Origin: Methylocaldum szegediense
GTDB taxonomy: Bacteria > Pseudomonadota > Gammaproteobacteria > Methylococcales > Methylococcaceae
Assembly (NCBI RefSeq): GCF_949769195.1
Contig: NZ_OX458333.1
Location: 3,816,001 to 3,880,000 of the forward strand
Length of the DNA stretch: 64,000 bases
Direction of reading: 5' to 3'
Numbering within the stretch: position 1 is the first letter of the stretch; the number at the start of each line of letters is the position of its first letter. Position numbers and translations under genes: made by a program. This document shows, one piece after another, positions 19,106-30,293 of the stretch. Under the pieces are notes generated by a model. It worked only from the letters and a program-made list of their open reading frames with translations. It ran no database searches and was not told where the DNA came from.

Positions 19106-19990
19106 TTATTCCAATTGAAGAACATTTCGTGGATCTATACGGCCAAGAAGAAGATCGCCTAGGGCGAACAAATTGCCTTTCAATCGGCCACGTCGGTCTA
19201 CCCAGATTTCGGGGGCAATGGAGCGAACGATATTAGCCGTTAAATTTTTGGCTATATGCTTGAGTGCAAACCTGTAGGACATGGTTCCTTTTCTACACAT
19301 ATAGACAGGATTCGCTATCTGTGAATAACCGAATCTTATGCCGGAGGTACGTGCTCTCTTAGTGGCGAGATGGATACAACGTTGCCTTCGGTTGATAACG
19401 ATACGGCCATAAGGAGCCATGCTGCGACTGAAATCGATATCTTCTAACCAGCCATATAGCGGCAAGTTTTCGTCGAAACGAATCCCATGAGCTAAAACGG
19501 GTGCCATGCGGACGGTCATACAGCCTCCTGCCGCTGCGTAGATATCCTCAATCGCTTCCTCTCTTAGCGGAGACTCTTGAAGTCCATCAAGTAGACGAAG
19601 TGCCTCCTCGTGTTCGATGCCAGGACCCTTGGCACCGTCTACGGCAATGTGACCCCTTGCAATAACGATGGACGGATCCTCGACAAGCATTGCCTCTGTT
19701 TCTTCGAGATAATCGGGTGCCGGGTAAAGGTCGTCCTCAAAAAAAACCACCGCGTCTGCATCCTCACATGCCGATAATATTGCGTTCCGTTGTGGGCAGG
19801 TTCCACGGTTTCCTCTAACAACCGATATCCGGAAAGGTAGCGACGCCACCACTGATTCATCAAAATCATCGATATTGGCTGGACAAACAATCACACGATC
19901 GGGTAAGCGTGTTTGTCTGCCGAGTTGAAGCAGCGTTCGTGTCAATTGCTCACGGCGTCCAGCCGTCGGTATCCCCACTACTAAAATCAT
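19106..19990 (-). CDS. family 2 glycosyltransferase
   Basis: A 294-residue GT-A-fold transferase. The N terminus is typical (ILVVGIPTAGRREQLTRTLLQLGRQTRLPDRVIV). A nucleotide-sugar site follows (NRGTCPQRNAILSAC) with the metal-binding acidic cluster FFEDDLYPAPDYLEE near residue 87. A second conserved patch is YGWLEDIDFS. I prefer the ATG at 19990 because the longer reading starts with a TTG and has no ribosome binding site. It is probably one of the enzymes that builds the repeat unit encoded by this operon. Donor and acceptor are unknown. Confidence 0.82.
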   Translation of the reverse strand: MILVVGIPTAGRREQLTRTLLQLGRQTRLPDRVIVCPANIDDFDESVVASLPFRISVVRGNRGTCPQRNAILSACEDADAVVFFEDDLYPAPDYLEETEAMLVEDPSIVIARGHIAVDGAKGPGIEHEEALRLLDGLQESPLREEAIEDIYAAAGGCMTVRMAPVLAHGIRFDENLPLYGWLEDIDFSRSMAPYGRIVINRRQRCIHLATKRARTSGIRFGYSQIANPVYMCRKGTMSYRFALKHIAKNLTANIVRSIAPEIWVDRRGRLKGNLFALGDLLLGRIDPRNVLQLE

Positions 19991-20253
19991 ATCGATCCAG
20001 CTCGAACAGTACGCTTTGAGGTACAGCGTTTTCAACTTCAAAAAAATACACTAAAAACAAATTTATTATTCAAAATCTTTAACTTATAGAAGTTTACCTG
20101 TATTTTCATGGCCATAAAAACGCTGTATAAAGACATTACGGATTAGAAATCTGCCAAGCGGTCTACCGGATTGAATAGCAGAGTCGATAAATAAACGGCC
20201 TGGTTACGTATCTAATAAACATTAACAAATATAAAAATGATCTTATCGAGAAG
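19991..20253. other. A+T-rich intergenic spacer between two glycosyltransferase genes
   Basis: This spacer is strikingly A+T-rich compared with the rest of the operon. It holds no convincing gene. It may mark a recombination joint inside the glycan cluster or contain an internal promoter. Confidence 0.4.
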
Positions 20254-21306
20254 CTATATAAAACAATAAATAAAATCCTTGAAACAGGCGCGAAGTTTAG
20301 TTGATATGGAGCGCTTCGTTTTGTATGTACCGGATACGATATTTCTGCATAACCGCAGTATTTTTTTTGCATTCGATTTTTCCATGTAGATTTCACATCT
20401 CGCTTTTTCATTTCTTGCTATCGCTGACCACCTAGAGGATGCGTTAAGTAATATTGCAGCGGTTTTCCGATCCGTAGCTTGGGCTGCTGCTTCTTCTAAC
20501 AAACGTGCACGATGTTCAGCAATAGCGATATAAATCTTGGATCGCGCAATGACGTTATTGATATTTTGAAGGGTATCTCTAATCGCTGCAAAGGTTCCCT
20601 TTTGTCCGCTCCCAAAAAGATTTTCACTGTGTTGCCTGTATTTTACCAATGGCTTTGAAATCGTAATTGTTTTTCCATACGCATCTGCAAGAAAATAGGC
20701 CCACCGATCGTGCGCACACTTTACATTCACGCTGTGACTAGCCAGTCCCCGTATATGCCTTGAAATGGATTGTAGGATAGAACGCCTGATCACAATACTG
20801 AAACCAGCGAATACTCCCCATGGCTCCAGCTCTCCAGGTTGGTATACACAGTCTTTGTGTATACCTTGTGAAAACAATCCGATTTCCTTTCCGTATTCAT
20901 CGATTAAGATTGCTGTATGAGCACACATGGCAACGTTGGGGTCGTCGAACGACTGAAGGCACGTTGAGAGCTTAGATGGCAGCCATATATCATCCTGATC
21001 AGCAAAGGCAATGAGATCTGATTTCGCTAATGATGCTGTGCGTAAGAAGTTTTCACCATAGCCGAGTCGTGTTTTATTTACCTCGACGGTAATCGGAATC
21101 CGGGACCTCTTCTTGAAGTTCGCAATAATCTGTAACGTTTTATCAGTTGACCCATCATCCCCAATGATTAATTCATCTGGGAGAACATCTTGATTTTCTA
21201 TACTATCAAGCAATTCGTTGAGGTAACGCTCGCCATTGTAAGTAGCCAATATAACTGCGATTGAGTGCTTTTTATTGGGTCCCATAAGCTTGCTTTCCAT
21301 CGACAT
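20254..21306 (-). CDS. family 2 glycosyltransferase (rhamnosyl/galactosyl-type)
   Basis: A 350-residue GT2 enzyme with the standard opening HSIAVILATYNGERYLNELLDSI, then LIIGDDGSTDKT and the DXD-containing LIAFADQDDIWLPSKL near residue 100. The downstream HDRWAYFLADAYG and LVKYRQHSENLFG blocks are common in rhamnosyl- and O-antigen-type transferases. The start is uncertain among three nearby ATGs (21306, 21300, 21285). The C-terminal about 90 residues are basic and poorly conserved. Its role is to add one sugar to the lipid-linked repeat unit. Confidence 0.85.
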   Translation of the reverse strand: MSMESKLMGPNKKHSIAVILATYNGERYLNELLDSIENQDVLPDELIIGDDGSTDKTLQIIANFKKRSRIPITVEVNKTRLGYGENFLRTASLAKSDLIAFADQDDIWLPSKLSTCLQSFDDPNVAMCAHTAILIDEYGKEIGLFSQGIHKDCVYQPGELEPWGVFAGFSIVIRRSILQSISRHIRGLASHSVNVKCAHDRWAYFLADAYGKTITISKPLVKYRQHSENLFGSGQKGTFAAIRDTLQNINNVIARSKIYIAIAEHRARLLEEAAAQATDRKTAAILLNASSRWSAIARNEKARCEIYMEKSNAKKILRLCRNIVSGTYKTKRSISTKLRACFKDFIYCFI

Positions 21307-21495
21307 CTCAATCAGAACAAATAGGTCGCATATCGGCATTCACCAAGAGATGCGACAAGCCGGTCGGAGCCTGGCTTAGAAAATAAACTTCAACGTCACT
21401 ACAGTGCATAAGTGAAAGGACGTGAAATCTATCTCTCGCACCGGGTCCGGAATCTGGTCGGGATTCCCTTGGTATCCGTGTTGGATAACCGATAC

Positions 21496-22554
21496 TCATG
21501 GGGTTTCGGGCTTCATACAAGTAAGATTTATAATTTCTGATTTATCCAAGCGTCCGATCGTTGCTAGCACGGCCAGCCAAGCCCGCCATGATGGAACATG
21601 ATGGCGTTCATCATAGGGATCGATTCCTTTCTTGATCCGCTCGCTTGCTGCAAACAAAAATCGGGTTGCGCTCGCCTGGGAAATAAGCCGAATTTGTTGA
21701 AATCCGAGATCTGATAAGAGCTTTCGCAAAGCTTTTGGATTAAAAACAACGAGGTGACGCGGTGGCTCAAGACCGCGCCAGTGGCGTCCGTATCTAGCGT
21801 GCCCGTAGCTGTCGATGTTAGGCGTAGCGAGCCAAAGGATTCCACCCGGTTTGAGTAGGGTATATGCCTGTGACAGGGTATTCACTGGGTCATGTAAGTG
21901 CTCAATCACATGGCTAATCGTAATGAGGTCAAAGCTTTCCTTTTCATCTGCGTAAGCCTCTATTCCCCCGTGCCTAACCAAAAACCCTTTGGAGCGTCCA
22001 TTCTTGAGAACCTCAGGGTCAATATCTACGCCAACCGCAGTCCAGCCGGCGTCGCGGGCATAACTTAGGAACTCACCACTTCCAAAGCCTACGTCCAAGA
22101 CTTTTGAACGAGAATGTGTACGTGGAAGAAACCGGAATGCGATATCGATGGAGTGGCGAGCTCCAGGAATAAGAAAAGCCGCGAGCACTCCGAATATGGA
22201 TGCGGGTTGATATTGAGTGCCATACCGCCAATTCCGGTAACCATTCGCAAGCTTTTTTCGAAATCCACGTAACCCCGTCAGATCTTCAGACGAATTAGGT
22301 TTTGCTGTGGTATGAGTGTAATAGCGGGTATAAGCAAGACCGATGGTTTCCAGAGTTGGACGGGGATCGAGATAGGCACAGCCGCACCCGCCGCAACGGT
22401 ACATGTTCCACCGTCCAGGTGCACTAAAGAAGATACGGTCCTCCAAACCTTGATGAAGAAGAGAGCGCTCCTGCACGCTGCAGACCGGACAACAGGTAAC
22501 GTGTTCGATACCGTACTCCGGCCATTTTGCATCGTTACTTGGAATGGGCGTCAT
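21496..22554 (-). CDS. SAM-dependent methyltransferase with N-terminal zinc-ribbon-like motif
   Basis: A 352-residue protein. Near the start are paired cysteines (CCPVC at about 21 and CGGCG at about 55), as in the methyltransferases found in sugar-modifying clusters. The class I methyltransferase core follows: SKVLDVGFGSGEFLSYARDAGWTAVGVDID near 170, FDLITISHVIEHLHDP and LLKPGGILWLATPN. The histidine- and glutamate-containing HVIEHL is typical of the Methyltransf_11/12 group. It probably methylates a sugar of the glycan, perhaps capping the chain. It lies between the flippase and the GT2 genes in the same direction. Confidence 0.85.
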   Translation of the reverse strand: MTPIPSNDAKWPEYGIEHVTCCPVCSVQERSLLHQGLEDRIFFSAPGRWNMYRCGGCGCAYLDPRPTLETIGLAYTRYYTHTTAKPNSSEDLTGLRGFRKKLANGYRNWRYGTQYQPASIFGVLAAFLIPGARHSIDIAFRFLPRTHSRSKVLDVGFGSGEFLSYARDAGWTAVGVDIDPEVLKNGRSKGFLVRHGGIEAYADEKESFDLITISHVIEHLHDPVNTLSQAYTLLKPGGILWLATPNIDSYGHARYGRHWRGLEPPRHLVVFNPKALRKLLSDLGFQQIRLISQASATRFLFAASERIKKGIDPYDERHHVPSWRAWLAVLATIGRLDKSEIINLTCMKPETP

Positions 22555-22606
22555 AGACTGAACTTTTTTTAAAATCCCACTATTTAAAACTCGGCAAAAC
22601 GGACAG

Positions 22607-24034
22607 CTAACGTGAAAAGGCGAGAGCACTGACCCGTTTGATTAAAGGAAAATTCAAAGCCATCGATAGAGCCATCAAGATGAGAAGACCGACCCATCTG
22701 AGGGGCGAGTAGAAATCGACGAATGTCACCAAGCCCCACGATGTGACGACAAGCGCCATCGCCGGGAAAGTATCCTTGACTGTTTGCCAGAAAGCTCCAC
22801 CGACTGACAGTAGCAAGACAGCATCGAGGAGAACACGCAAAGACCAGGCGGCGGCAGCGCCCAAAACACCCCACGTACGAAGCCCTACCCAAAGGAAGAG
22901 AAAATAGATCGGAATTTCAATCAGATAAGTGAAAAATATCGTTTTGACTCGCCCAGTAGCTTGGAGGCGCGAAAAGTGAGCAACCACCGTACTGTTGGTC
23001 CAGACGCCCAACAGAATCAGTTCGCTAACACCATTCGCAGAGGCTGCGAACTCTTGCCCGACCCAAAGAGCGAGAAACGGATGCGCGACGGCTAGAGCGC
23101 CGATAACGATAGGGGTCATGACAGCAACCAAATTGCGGGTCGCGTCGGCGGAAATACAACGAGCGTTCGCTGAAGAAGTGGCTGCGAGACGGGGGAAGAG
23201 TGCGACGGTCAGACTGTGCGAGATCAGCGTAAGCGGAGCTGCGACGTTATACGGTATCGTGTAATAGGCAATTGACGCGGCTCCTCCCATAGCACCGATG
23301 ACCATCCGGTCCACCGTTACCAGGAATGGCGCAACCATTGATGCGGCGGAAGACCAGCCGCCGTAGCTGAGCAGTGGTTTAACATGCGAACGCTGAAAAT
23401 TCGCTCGTACGCGCAGTGGGACATAGCGCCAGCACATCGCGCCGAGCAAGGTTACGGTGATCAGTCGGCCGCTCAAGGCGGCCGGCACCAAGCTACCCAA
23501 ATCTCTGTAGCCCAGCATTGCGATCAGCAGCGGCACCAGTTGAGAAAACCCGTTGCCAACTACACTAGCCACGTTGCTTGCTACAAAGCGCTCTCGCGCA
23601 TGCAAAGCACCTTGTAAGACTGATCCGCAGATCAACAGGGGAAGGGTTGGTGCTAGCCAGGGAATAGCCGACAATGCTTCTTTACAATGTGTCGGTGTCA
23701 TGCCGACAACATGAACCAAGATCCACTCGGCGGAAATCCAGAGAATCAGCCCACCTGAAGAACTTAGAGGCAAGCTTACGAGTAGCGCAGTCCAGAGTAG
23801 GTCGCTACGCTCCCTGTCACCTGCTTTTCCAAGGCGCGCCATACGCTGGGCGAGCGCACGGCCAAGCCCGAAGTCAAAAAAGACAAAATAAGCCAGGAGA
23901 GACCAAATTACTGCCAAGGTGCCGTAGCGTTCCTCGCCGATGAGCCGCAAGTAATGTGGCACGGATACGAGTGTTATGATCAAGGGCGTGAACGCCCCGG
24001 CTAAGTTCGCCAGCGTACTTTTTGCAATGCTCAT
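22607..24034 (-). CDS. oligosaccharide flippase, Wzx/MATE-like
   Basis: A 475-residue inner-membrane protein with about twelve to fourteen transmembrane segments. It begins with the family-like STLANLAGAFTPLIITLVSVPHYLRLIGEERYGTLAVIW and has the characteristic FFDFGLGRALAQRMA. It should flip undecaprenyl-linked repeat units to the periplasm. The start overlaps the end of the upstream glycosyltransferase by four bases, indicating coupling. With the two GT4s, Gmd/Rmd and downstream GT2s, this identifies a Wzx-dependent glycan pathway. No second Wzy polymerase is obvious in this operon. Confidence 0.88.
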   Translation of the reverse strand: MSIAKSTLANLAGAFTPLIITLVSVPHYLRLIGEERYGTLAVIWSLLAYFVFFDFGLGRALAQRMARLGKAGDRERSDLLWTALLVSLPLSSSGGLILWISAEWILVHVVGMTPTHCKEALSAIPWLAPTLPLLICGSVLQGALHARERFVASNVASVVGNGFSQLVPLLIAMLGYRDLGSLVPAALSGRLITVTLLGAMCWRYVPLRVRANFQRSHVKPLLSYGGWSSAASMVAPFLVTVDRMVIGAMGGAASIAYYTIPYNVAAPLTLISHSLTVALFPRLAATSSANARCISADATRNLVAVMTPIVIGALAVAHPFLALWVGQEFAASANGVSELILLGVWTNSTVVAHFSRLQATGRVKTIFFTYLIEIPIYFLFLWVGLRTWGVLGAAAAWSLRVLLDAVLLLSVGGAFWQTVKDTFPAMALVVTSWGLVTFVDFYSPLRWVGLLILMALSMALNFPLIKRVSALAFSR

Positions 24035-25338
24035 CGGACAGCCCGCTGAAGGCTTGGATTCTCAGCCACATGCCCGGGTGCAGAAGTGAGTGCAACGCCG
24101 ATAGCTTGCCGCAGCCGTTGTTGAAAACACTCGTGTGAAAACCGTTCTGCGTTCAAACGGCAAACCTCCGGCTTAAATTCGCCAAGCGCCTCGAATTCCC
24201 GCACGGCATCGCACAGTGCCGCCGCCGTTTGTTGGTGGAAAAACAGACCAGTACGCCGCTGCGGATCGGGGTCTGAGACAACGGTTTCCAGGACGCCACC
24301 CGCGCCGTAGGCAATGACCGGGGTTCCACACGCCTGCGCTTCCACCGGCGCAATGCCGAAATCCTCCTGTGCCGCGAAAATAAATGCCCGGGCGCGTCCC
24401 ATGTGATCGGCAAGGACTTCTGGCGGCTGATAGCCCATGACGAGGATGTTGGGCGCTCTGCGCGACAGGAACTTCACCCTTTCCAGCTCGGGGCCATCGC
24501 CGATTATGACCAATCGCTTATCAGGCATTGCCGCGAAAGCTTCGGCGATCATCGGCATGCGCTTGTAAGGCACCATGCGCGAAGCGGCCAGATAAAAATC
24601 CTCCTTGTCTGTTCGTAGCGTGAAACGGGCGGTGTCGACTGGTGGATAAACCACGGTCGCGTCTCGACCATAGACCTTACGAATACGTCGCGCGACGAAT
24701 GCCGAGCAAGCCAGGAAGTTATCCACGCCGTGAGCGGTACGGACATCCCACATTCTTAAGTAATGCAAGCACGCCCGCGCCGCCCAGGATTTCAGGCCCG
24801 TTTCCATCTTCGCCTCGCGCAGATATTGGTGCTGAAGATCCCAGGCATAGCGTATGGGTGTATACACGTAGCTGATGTGTGTCTGATCCGGCCCGGTGAT
24901 TATCCCTTTGGCAACCGCATGGCTGGACGAGATCACGAGATCGTAGTCCGAGAGATCGAACTGCTCGATGGCCAACGGCATCAAGGGAAGATAGTTGCGG
25001 TAGGCGGTTCGGGCTCGCGGCAGATGCTGGATGAAACTCGTTTTCGCCCGTCGTCCGCCCAACAAGGCCCGCTCGTCGTCGCGCAGAAAGTCGATCAGGG
25101 CGAACAGATCGGCCTGTGGAAAGACCTTGAGGATTTGTTCCAAGACTTTTTCCGAGCCTGCCCAGGTGACCAGCCATTCGTGAACGACGGCAACTTTCAG
25201 GTGCTCGTGCGGTTGACTTGCGACAGCATTTCCAAGCCTGGTGTCTTCTGTTGTTGCGCCAGCGTAACTTTCGGTCAGGTTAACCGAGCCGTACGCTTGA
25301 CGCTGCGCATGCCGCAAAGGACCACTCAAGACCTGCAT
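24031..25338 (-). CDS. family 4 glycosyltransferase
   Basis: A 435-residue GT-B-fold retaining glycosyltransferase. The N-terminal domain starts at LKVAVVHEWLVTWAGSEKVLEQIL. The C-terminal donor domain has FYLAASRMVPYKRMPMIAEAF, VIIGDGPELERVK, VMGYQPPEVLADHMGRARAFIFAAQEDFGIAPVEAQACGTPVIAYG and the usual E-x7-E pair. This type includes mannosyltransferases. The ATG at 25338 has a GGAGG ribosome binding site. It overlaps the upstream GT4 gene by 13 bases. It likely adds mannose or rhamnose to the growing unit. Confidence 0.9.
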   Translation of the reverse strand: MQVLSGPLRHAQRQAYGSVNLTESYAGATTEDTRLGNAVASQPHEHLKVAVVHEWLVTWAGSEKVLEQILKVFPQADLFALIDFLRDDERALLGGRRAKTSFIQHLPRARTAYRNYLPLMPLAIEQFDLSDYDLVISSSHAVAKGIITGPDQTHISYVYTPIRYAWDLQHQYLREAKMETGLKSWAARACLHYLRMWDVRTAHGVDNFLACSAFVARRIRKVYGRDATVVYPPVDTARFTLRTDKEDFYLAASRMVPYKRMPMIAEAFAAMPDKRLVIIGDGPELERVKFLSRRAPNILVMGYQPPEVLADHMGRARAFIFAAQEDFGIAPVEAQACGTPVIAYGAGGVLETVVSDPDPQRRTGLFFHQQTAAALCDAVREFEALGEFKPEVCRLNAERFSHECFQQRLRQAIGVALTSAPGHVAENPSLQRAVR

Positions 25339-26486
25339 AAGGCTTCCTCCATGAATTTGAGATTCAGTCGTGCACCTTCCCGCCACGAATAGCGTTTGGC
25401 CTGTTCCAGCCCTGCGGCGGACAAGCGCCTTCGGAGCTCTGGATCGGCAAAGACATCATGAAGAAGCCTCGCTAATTCGTCGGGCCGGTTAGGATCGAAA
25501 TAAAGGGCGGCATCGCCACATACCTCTCGCACTGCCGGCGTCTTGGACGCGAGCACCGGACAACCGCAAGCCATGGCTTCCAAAGGCGGTATGCCAAAAC
25601 CTTCAAAAAAAGAGGGAAAGATGAAGCAGCTTGCGCTCTGGTATAGTGCCTTCAACTCCTCGTCGGAAACGTAACCCACTCTAACAATCGCATTCGGCGC
25701 AAACCTCGCGACTCGAAAAACATCGGGATCAACGGTTCCTGCGGCGACACAGCACGGTGCCGCGGTCCCGAGTAGTTCCAGCGCCTGGACGATCGCCGAA
25801 AAATTCTTGTTGGGCGTCGGGCTTCCTACCGCCAGTGCGAAGGCTTTTCCAGCTAAGTTGTGGCGATCGAGAATGCCCGTATCCGGCGAAACCCGGTTCA
25901 AGTGCTGCCATCCTTCTGTGGCAATCCTTAAGCGACCCGGCTCAATCCCGTAACATTCGGCGATTTCGCCGGCACTGAAGCGAGACACGGTGACCGTAAG
26001 CGGTGAGCGGCGGATTATGGACCGTACCACCAACTCGTACCAAATACGGAACCGCCTGCTAAAGGCCGTGGGAATTCGGCTTACAGAGGTATCGTGGACA
26101 GTAACGACTTGCCGCTTTTTTACAAACGGACCGGTCGGACAAAAGCTGAACAGCAAGCCATCGCGTACCCGCCACGGGAGATCCCATTGCTCCCAAAGAT
26201 GGCCTTCGAACCGGCCGCATGGTTCGACCGTAATCGCGCGGAAGACGGGGGCGGAGATCCCTCGCGGGGTCAGTACCCTTATGTTGATGCCATTACCTTC
26301 GCCAGCCGCAAGAATCTCATCCAGTTCCGCCAGCACTTCGCGGGCGTAACGCTGTATGCCGGTAATGCGCTGCCCTAGAAACCGCCCATTGACGAAGACC
26401 GTGCGTGAAGACGCAGGGCGCGCCATGCTTTCAGAGTGGGCTCGGCTTTGGCCATGATCTTGCGCAAATCCGAGGATAGACTCCAT
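25326..26486 (-). CDS. family 4 glycosyltransferase
   Basis: A 386-residue GT4 enzyme. It contains VFVNGRFLGQRITGIQRYAREVL near the start, VVTVHDTSVSRIP, then the donor-site region FALAVGSPTPNKNFSAIVQAL, VGYVSDEELKALYQSASCFIFPSFFEGFGIPPLEAMACGCPVLASKTPAVREVCGDAALYFDP. This layout matches mannosyl/rhamnosyl transferases such as WbpY/WbpZ of A-band type clusters. The ATG at 26486 is tentatively chosen (AGGAG upstream at a long spacing); an ATG at 26426 is also possible. It lies between rmd and the other GT4. Confidence 0.88.
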   Translation of the reverse strand: MESILGFAQDHGQSRAHSESMARPASSRTVFVNGRFLGQRITGIQRYAREVLAELDEILAAGEGNGINIRVLTPRGISAPVFRAITVEPCGRFEGHLWEQWDLPWRVRDGLLFSFCPTGPFVKKRQVVTVHDTSVSRIPTAFSRRFRIWYELVVRSIIRRSPLTVTVSRFSAGEIAECYGIEPGRLRIATEGWQHLNRVSPDTGILDRHNLAGKAFALAVGSPTPNKNFSAIVQALELLGTAAPCCVAAGTVDPDVFRVARFAPNAIVRVGYVSDEELKALYQSASCFIFPSFFEGFGIPPLEAMACGCPVLASKTPAVREVCGDAALYFDPNRPDELARLLHDVFADPELRRRLSAAGLEQAKRYSWREGARLNLKFMEEALCRS

Positions 26487-26544
26487 GTCGAATGACAACT
26501 CCTGTTCGCCAAACGAGGATTCAGTCCTTTAGCCGGCGGGCTTG

Positions 26545-27465
26545 TCAGACACAAAGACTGCGTTTTTGCAACCTTCCTGGGCGCTCCGCCTCATACATCT
26601 CGTAAAGCGTCTCCGAAAGTGATTTGGTCGGCACCGAACCCACCAACCTTAGGAGCTTACTGTTATCGCCCGCCATGCGGCGAATCTCGTTTTGTCTAAC
26701 GAATTGCCGATTTCTCCTAACCTCGATCGAATAACCGGCTATGTCCTGCATCGTGTCCAAGATTTCCCGCAAGGAAATCGCGCGCCCCGAGCAAATATTG
26801 ACCACCTCGGAATGAATGTCGCTTTCGAGTAGGCGCGAGTAGATCTCTACCACGTCTCGAACGTCGCTAAAGTCTCGCGCGACGTCCAAATTTCCCAGCT
26901 CGATCTTCGAGTAGCCGTGGGAGAAATGCTTAACGATCTTGGGAACCAAGAAATGCTCATTCTGGCCTGGACCAGTGTAGTTGAACGGGCGGGCAATTAA
27001 GATGGGCAGCCGGTTGAACCACGTTCGCAGCATGTACTCCATGGCCAATTTACTGATGCCATAATGGTCGACCGGTAACGGGCAATGCGACTCATCGATG
27101 CGCTCTCCATCGACATTGCCGTATACGGTGGCACTACTGGCCACGACTATTTGCCTGACGTGCTCGGCATGAAGGGCGATCGCTTCGATGAGGTTTAATG
27201 TTCCGAAGAGGTTTACGCGATAGAACTCCTCCGCGCATCCATGCCCCACAAACGCGATGGCGGCCAAGTGTACAACGCGATCCGGCCGGACCCGCTTTAC
27301 TACCTCATTCGTCGCCGCCGGATCGCTCAGATCGCATTGAACCTCGTCCAGTGTCGACGCGGAGCCTCGAACTAGCCCCACTACTCGGTATCCTTTTTCG
27401 GCTAGAGCTGCGCACAAATATCGCCCGGTAAAGCCGCGACTGCCTGTCACTAATACAGTTTCCAT
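26545..27465 (-). CDS. rmd: GDP-6-deoxy-4-keto-D-mannose reductase (Rmd-like SDR)
   Basis: A 306-residue extended short-chain dehydrogenase. The N-terminal glycine motif VLVTGSRGFTGRYL binds NAD(P). The catalytic set is ASSATVYG followed by DHYGISKLAMEYM (YxxxK). ARPFNYTGPGQNEHFLVPKIV is typical for Rmd. Directly downstream of gmd, it should reduce GDP-4-keto-6-deoxy-D-mannose to GDP-D-rhamnose. A related 4-reductase giving another 6-deoxyhexose (for example GDP-6-deoxy-talose) is possible. An AAGGA site precedes the ATG at 27465. Confidence 0.82.
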   Translation of the reverse strand: METVLVTGSRGFTGRYLCAALAEKGYRVVGLVRGSASTLDEVQCDLSDPAATNEVVKRVRPDRVVHLAAIAFVGHGCAEEFYRVNLFGTLNLIEAIALHAEHVRQIVVASSATVYGNVDGERIDESHCPLPVDHYGISKLAMEYMLRTWFNRLPILIARPFNYTGPGQNEHFLVPKIVKHFSHGYSKIELGNLDVARDFSDVRDVVEIYSRLLESDIHSEVVNICSGRAISLREILDTMQDIAGYSIEVRRNRQFVRQNEIRRMAGDNSKLLRLVGSVPTKSLSETLYEMYEAERPGRLQKRSLCV

Positions 27466-27478
27466 ACGGTATCGTCCT

Positions 27479-29037
<1,559 letters not shown>

Positions 29038-29075
29038 AACCTCCTCCTAATTTTTCTGGAGTTACCTATAGATTC

Positions 29076-29091
29076 AACAATGATCGTGCCA
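29076..29091 (-). promoter_or_regulatory. possible sigma-54 promoter driving the gmd operon
   Basis: On the minus strand the bases read TGGCACG-ATCA-TTGTT. They match the sigma-54 consensus TGGCACG-N4-TTGCW at every defined position except the C of the -12 GC pair. Transcription would start near 29063 and run into the doubtful frame and gmd. A similar imperfect motif occurs at 424-439 ahead of the other glycan operon. Confidence 0.35.
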
Positions 29092-29745
29092 AAAACATAA
29101 CAGATTGTTTTTAAATGGATTTATGGTATTCAGCCCGATTTGTTTCCGTAAGCTCTTTGAAACACCCGGTCGCTCATCCCGACTGCGAAAGTCGATTGCC
29201 GACGGGCGTCGGAGCAGACCTCAAGAGCGAGCAGCTCGCTTATCTAGCAAGCGTTTGAGAGGGTTTGGGAGTTACTCTTTTTTCTGATTGCCAGACTGTA
29301 AAATTTTTTGACACCGGATCCGGCGGTCTTAGTGCAGTTTTGCTGGCAATTCGAGGGCGCCTAAAAGAACTCACCCGGCGGAAGGAGCGACCCAAAGGGC
29401 CGGGCTGGGAATGAATTCAATGCAGATTGCTCACCGCCAGATAGGGCGTGGTAAGCTGTGATGGCCGGCCTATTGACGTCGCTCCGCAGAGTGCGCCGAA
29501 TACACTCTACGGAACGCACTTTGAGCCGGAGCGTTGTCCGTTAGCTATTCGTTCGCATCAAGTCATCGACATGTTTGATGTTAGAAATAGGGATCTGGAC
29601 AGGTCGCTGAATGTATCTCTCGATACAGCTTCGTAGATGCCGGACAACTTTTGTTGAATTTAACGGAGCAGTGGTAGACGAATCTCTATAAAAGGATCAC
29701 CGATCGGGTCGGCCTTCCCTGGGCAGAATCAAGGAGGATTTTCCG

Positions 29746-30093
29746 ATGTTCACAAAAAATATCTTCAGTCCACTCTTCGCGTGTCTATTGATGATCAGCC
29801 TGCCCGTCACCGTTTCAGCGGCGGCACCCAATATGTGGTGGGATCACTTGGACGGCGGGACCATGAGTCAAGCCGATTGCGTCGACAAAGGCGAGTCGAT
29901 ATTGAACACCGAAAAAGCGGGCAAAATCAGCAAGGATCAGGATTCGGTCCGGTCGTGGAGCGAGCACATCATCGGCGTGGTGGAATGTTTGAAGACGGAC
30001 GGCGGTTTGATGATCATGGTCTTGGTCGGAAGCGATAACGCCGTTGCCGGCAATACCCTATTCAATGCGCTGAAAACCGGAATGACGGAGTAA
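29746..30093 (+). CDS. small secreted protein of unknown function
   Basis: A 115-residue protein with a clear signal peptide (hydrophobic residues 8-22, probable cleavage at VSA-AAP). The mature part is about 90 residues with two cysteines (ADCVDKG and VVECLKTDG), possibly a disulfide. A C-terminal GGLMIMVLVGSDNAVAGNTLF segment could be a hydrophobic helix or strand. A perfect AAGGAGG site precedes the ATG. I do not recognise the family. It stands alone, and a periplasmic or secreted place is all that can be inferred. Confidence 0.75.
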   Translation: MFTKNIFSPLFACLLMISLPVTVSAAAPNMWWDHLDGGTMSQADCVDKGESILNTEKAGKISKDQDSVRSWSEHIIGVVECLKTDGGLMIMVLVGSDNAVAGNTLFNALKTGMTE

Positions 30094-30293
30094 ATTCGTT
30101 CTCCACCCGGTCGAGCGGACCGACGGAAACATCGATACTGCCTTTTTTCGATACTTGCGCGCTGGAGCGCGGCGCTCGCGGACGCCTTGTCGAGCTTGCC
30201 GGACCTTCTACGCCTGAGAGGCCACCAATGGGCTATTGTCGCGCCATTGTGACCACCTTGTATACTGATTCCGGTTTCGTCCGGAGAAGTTTC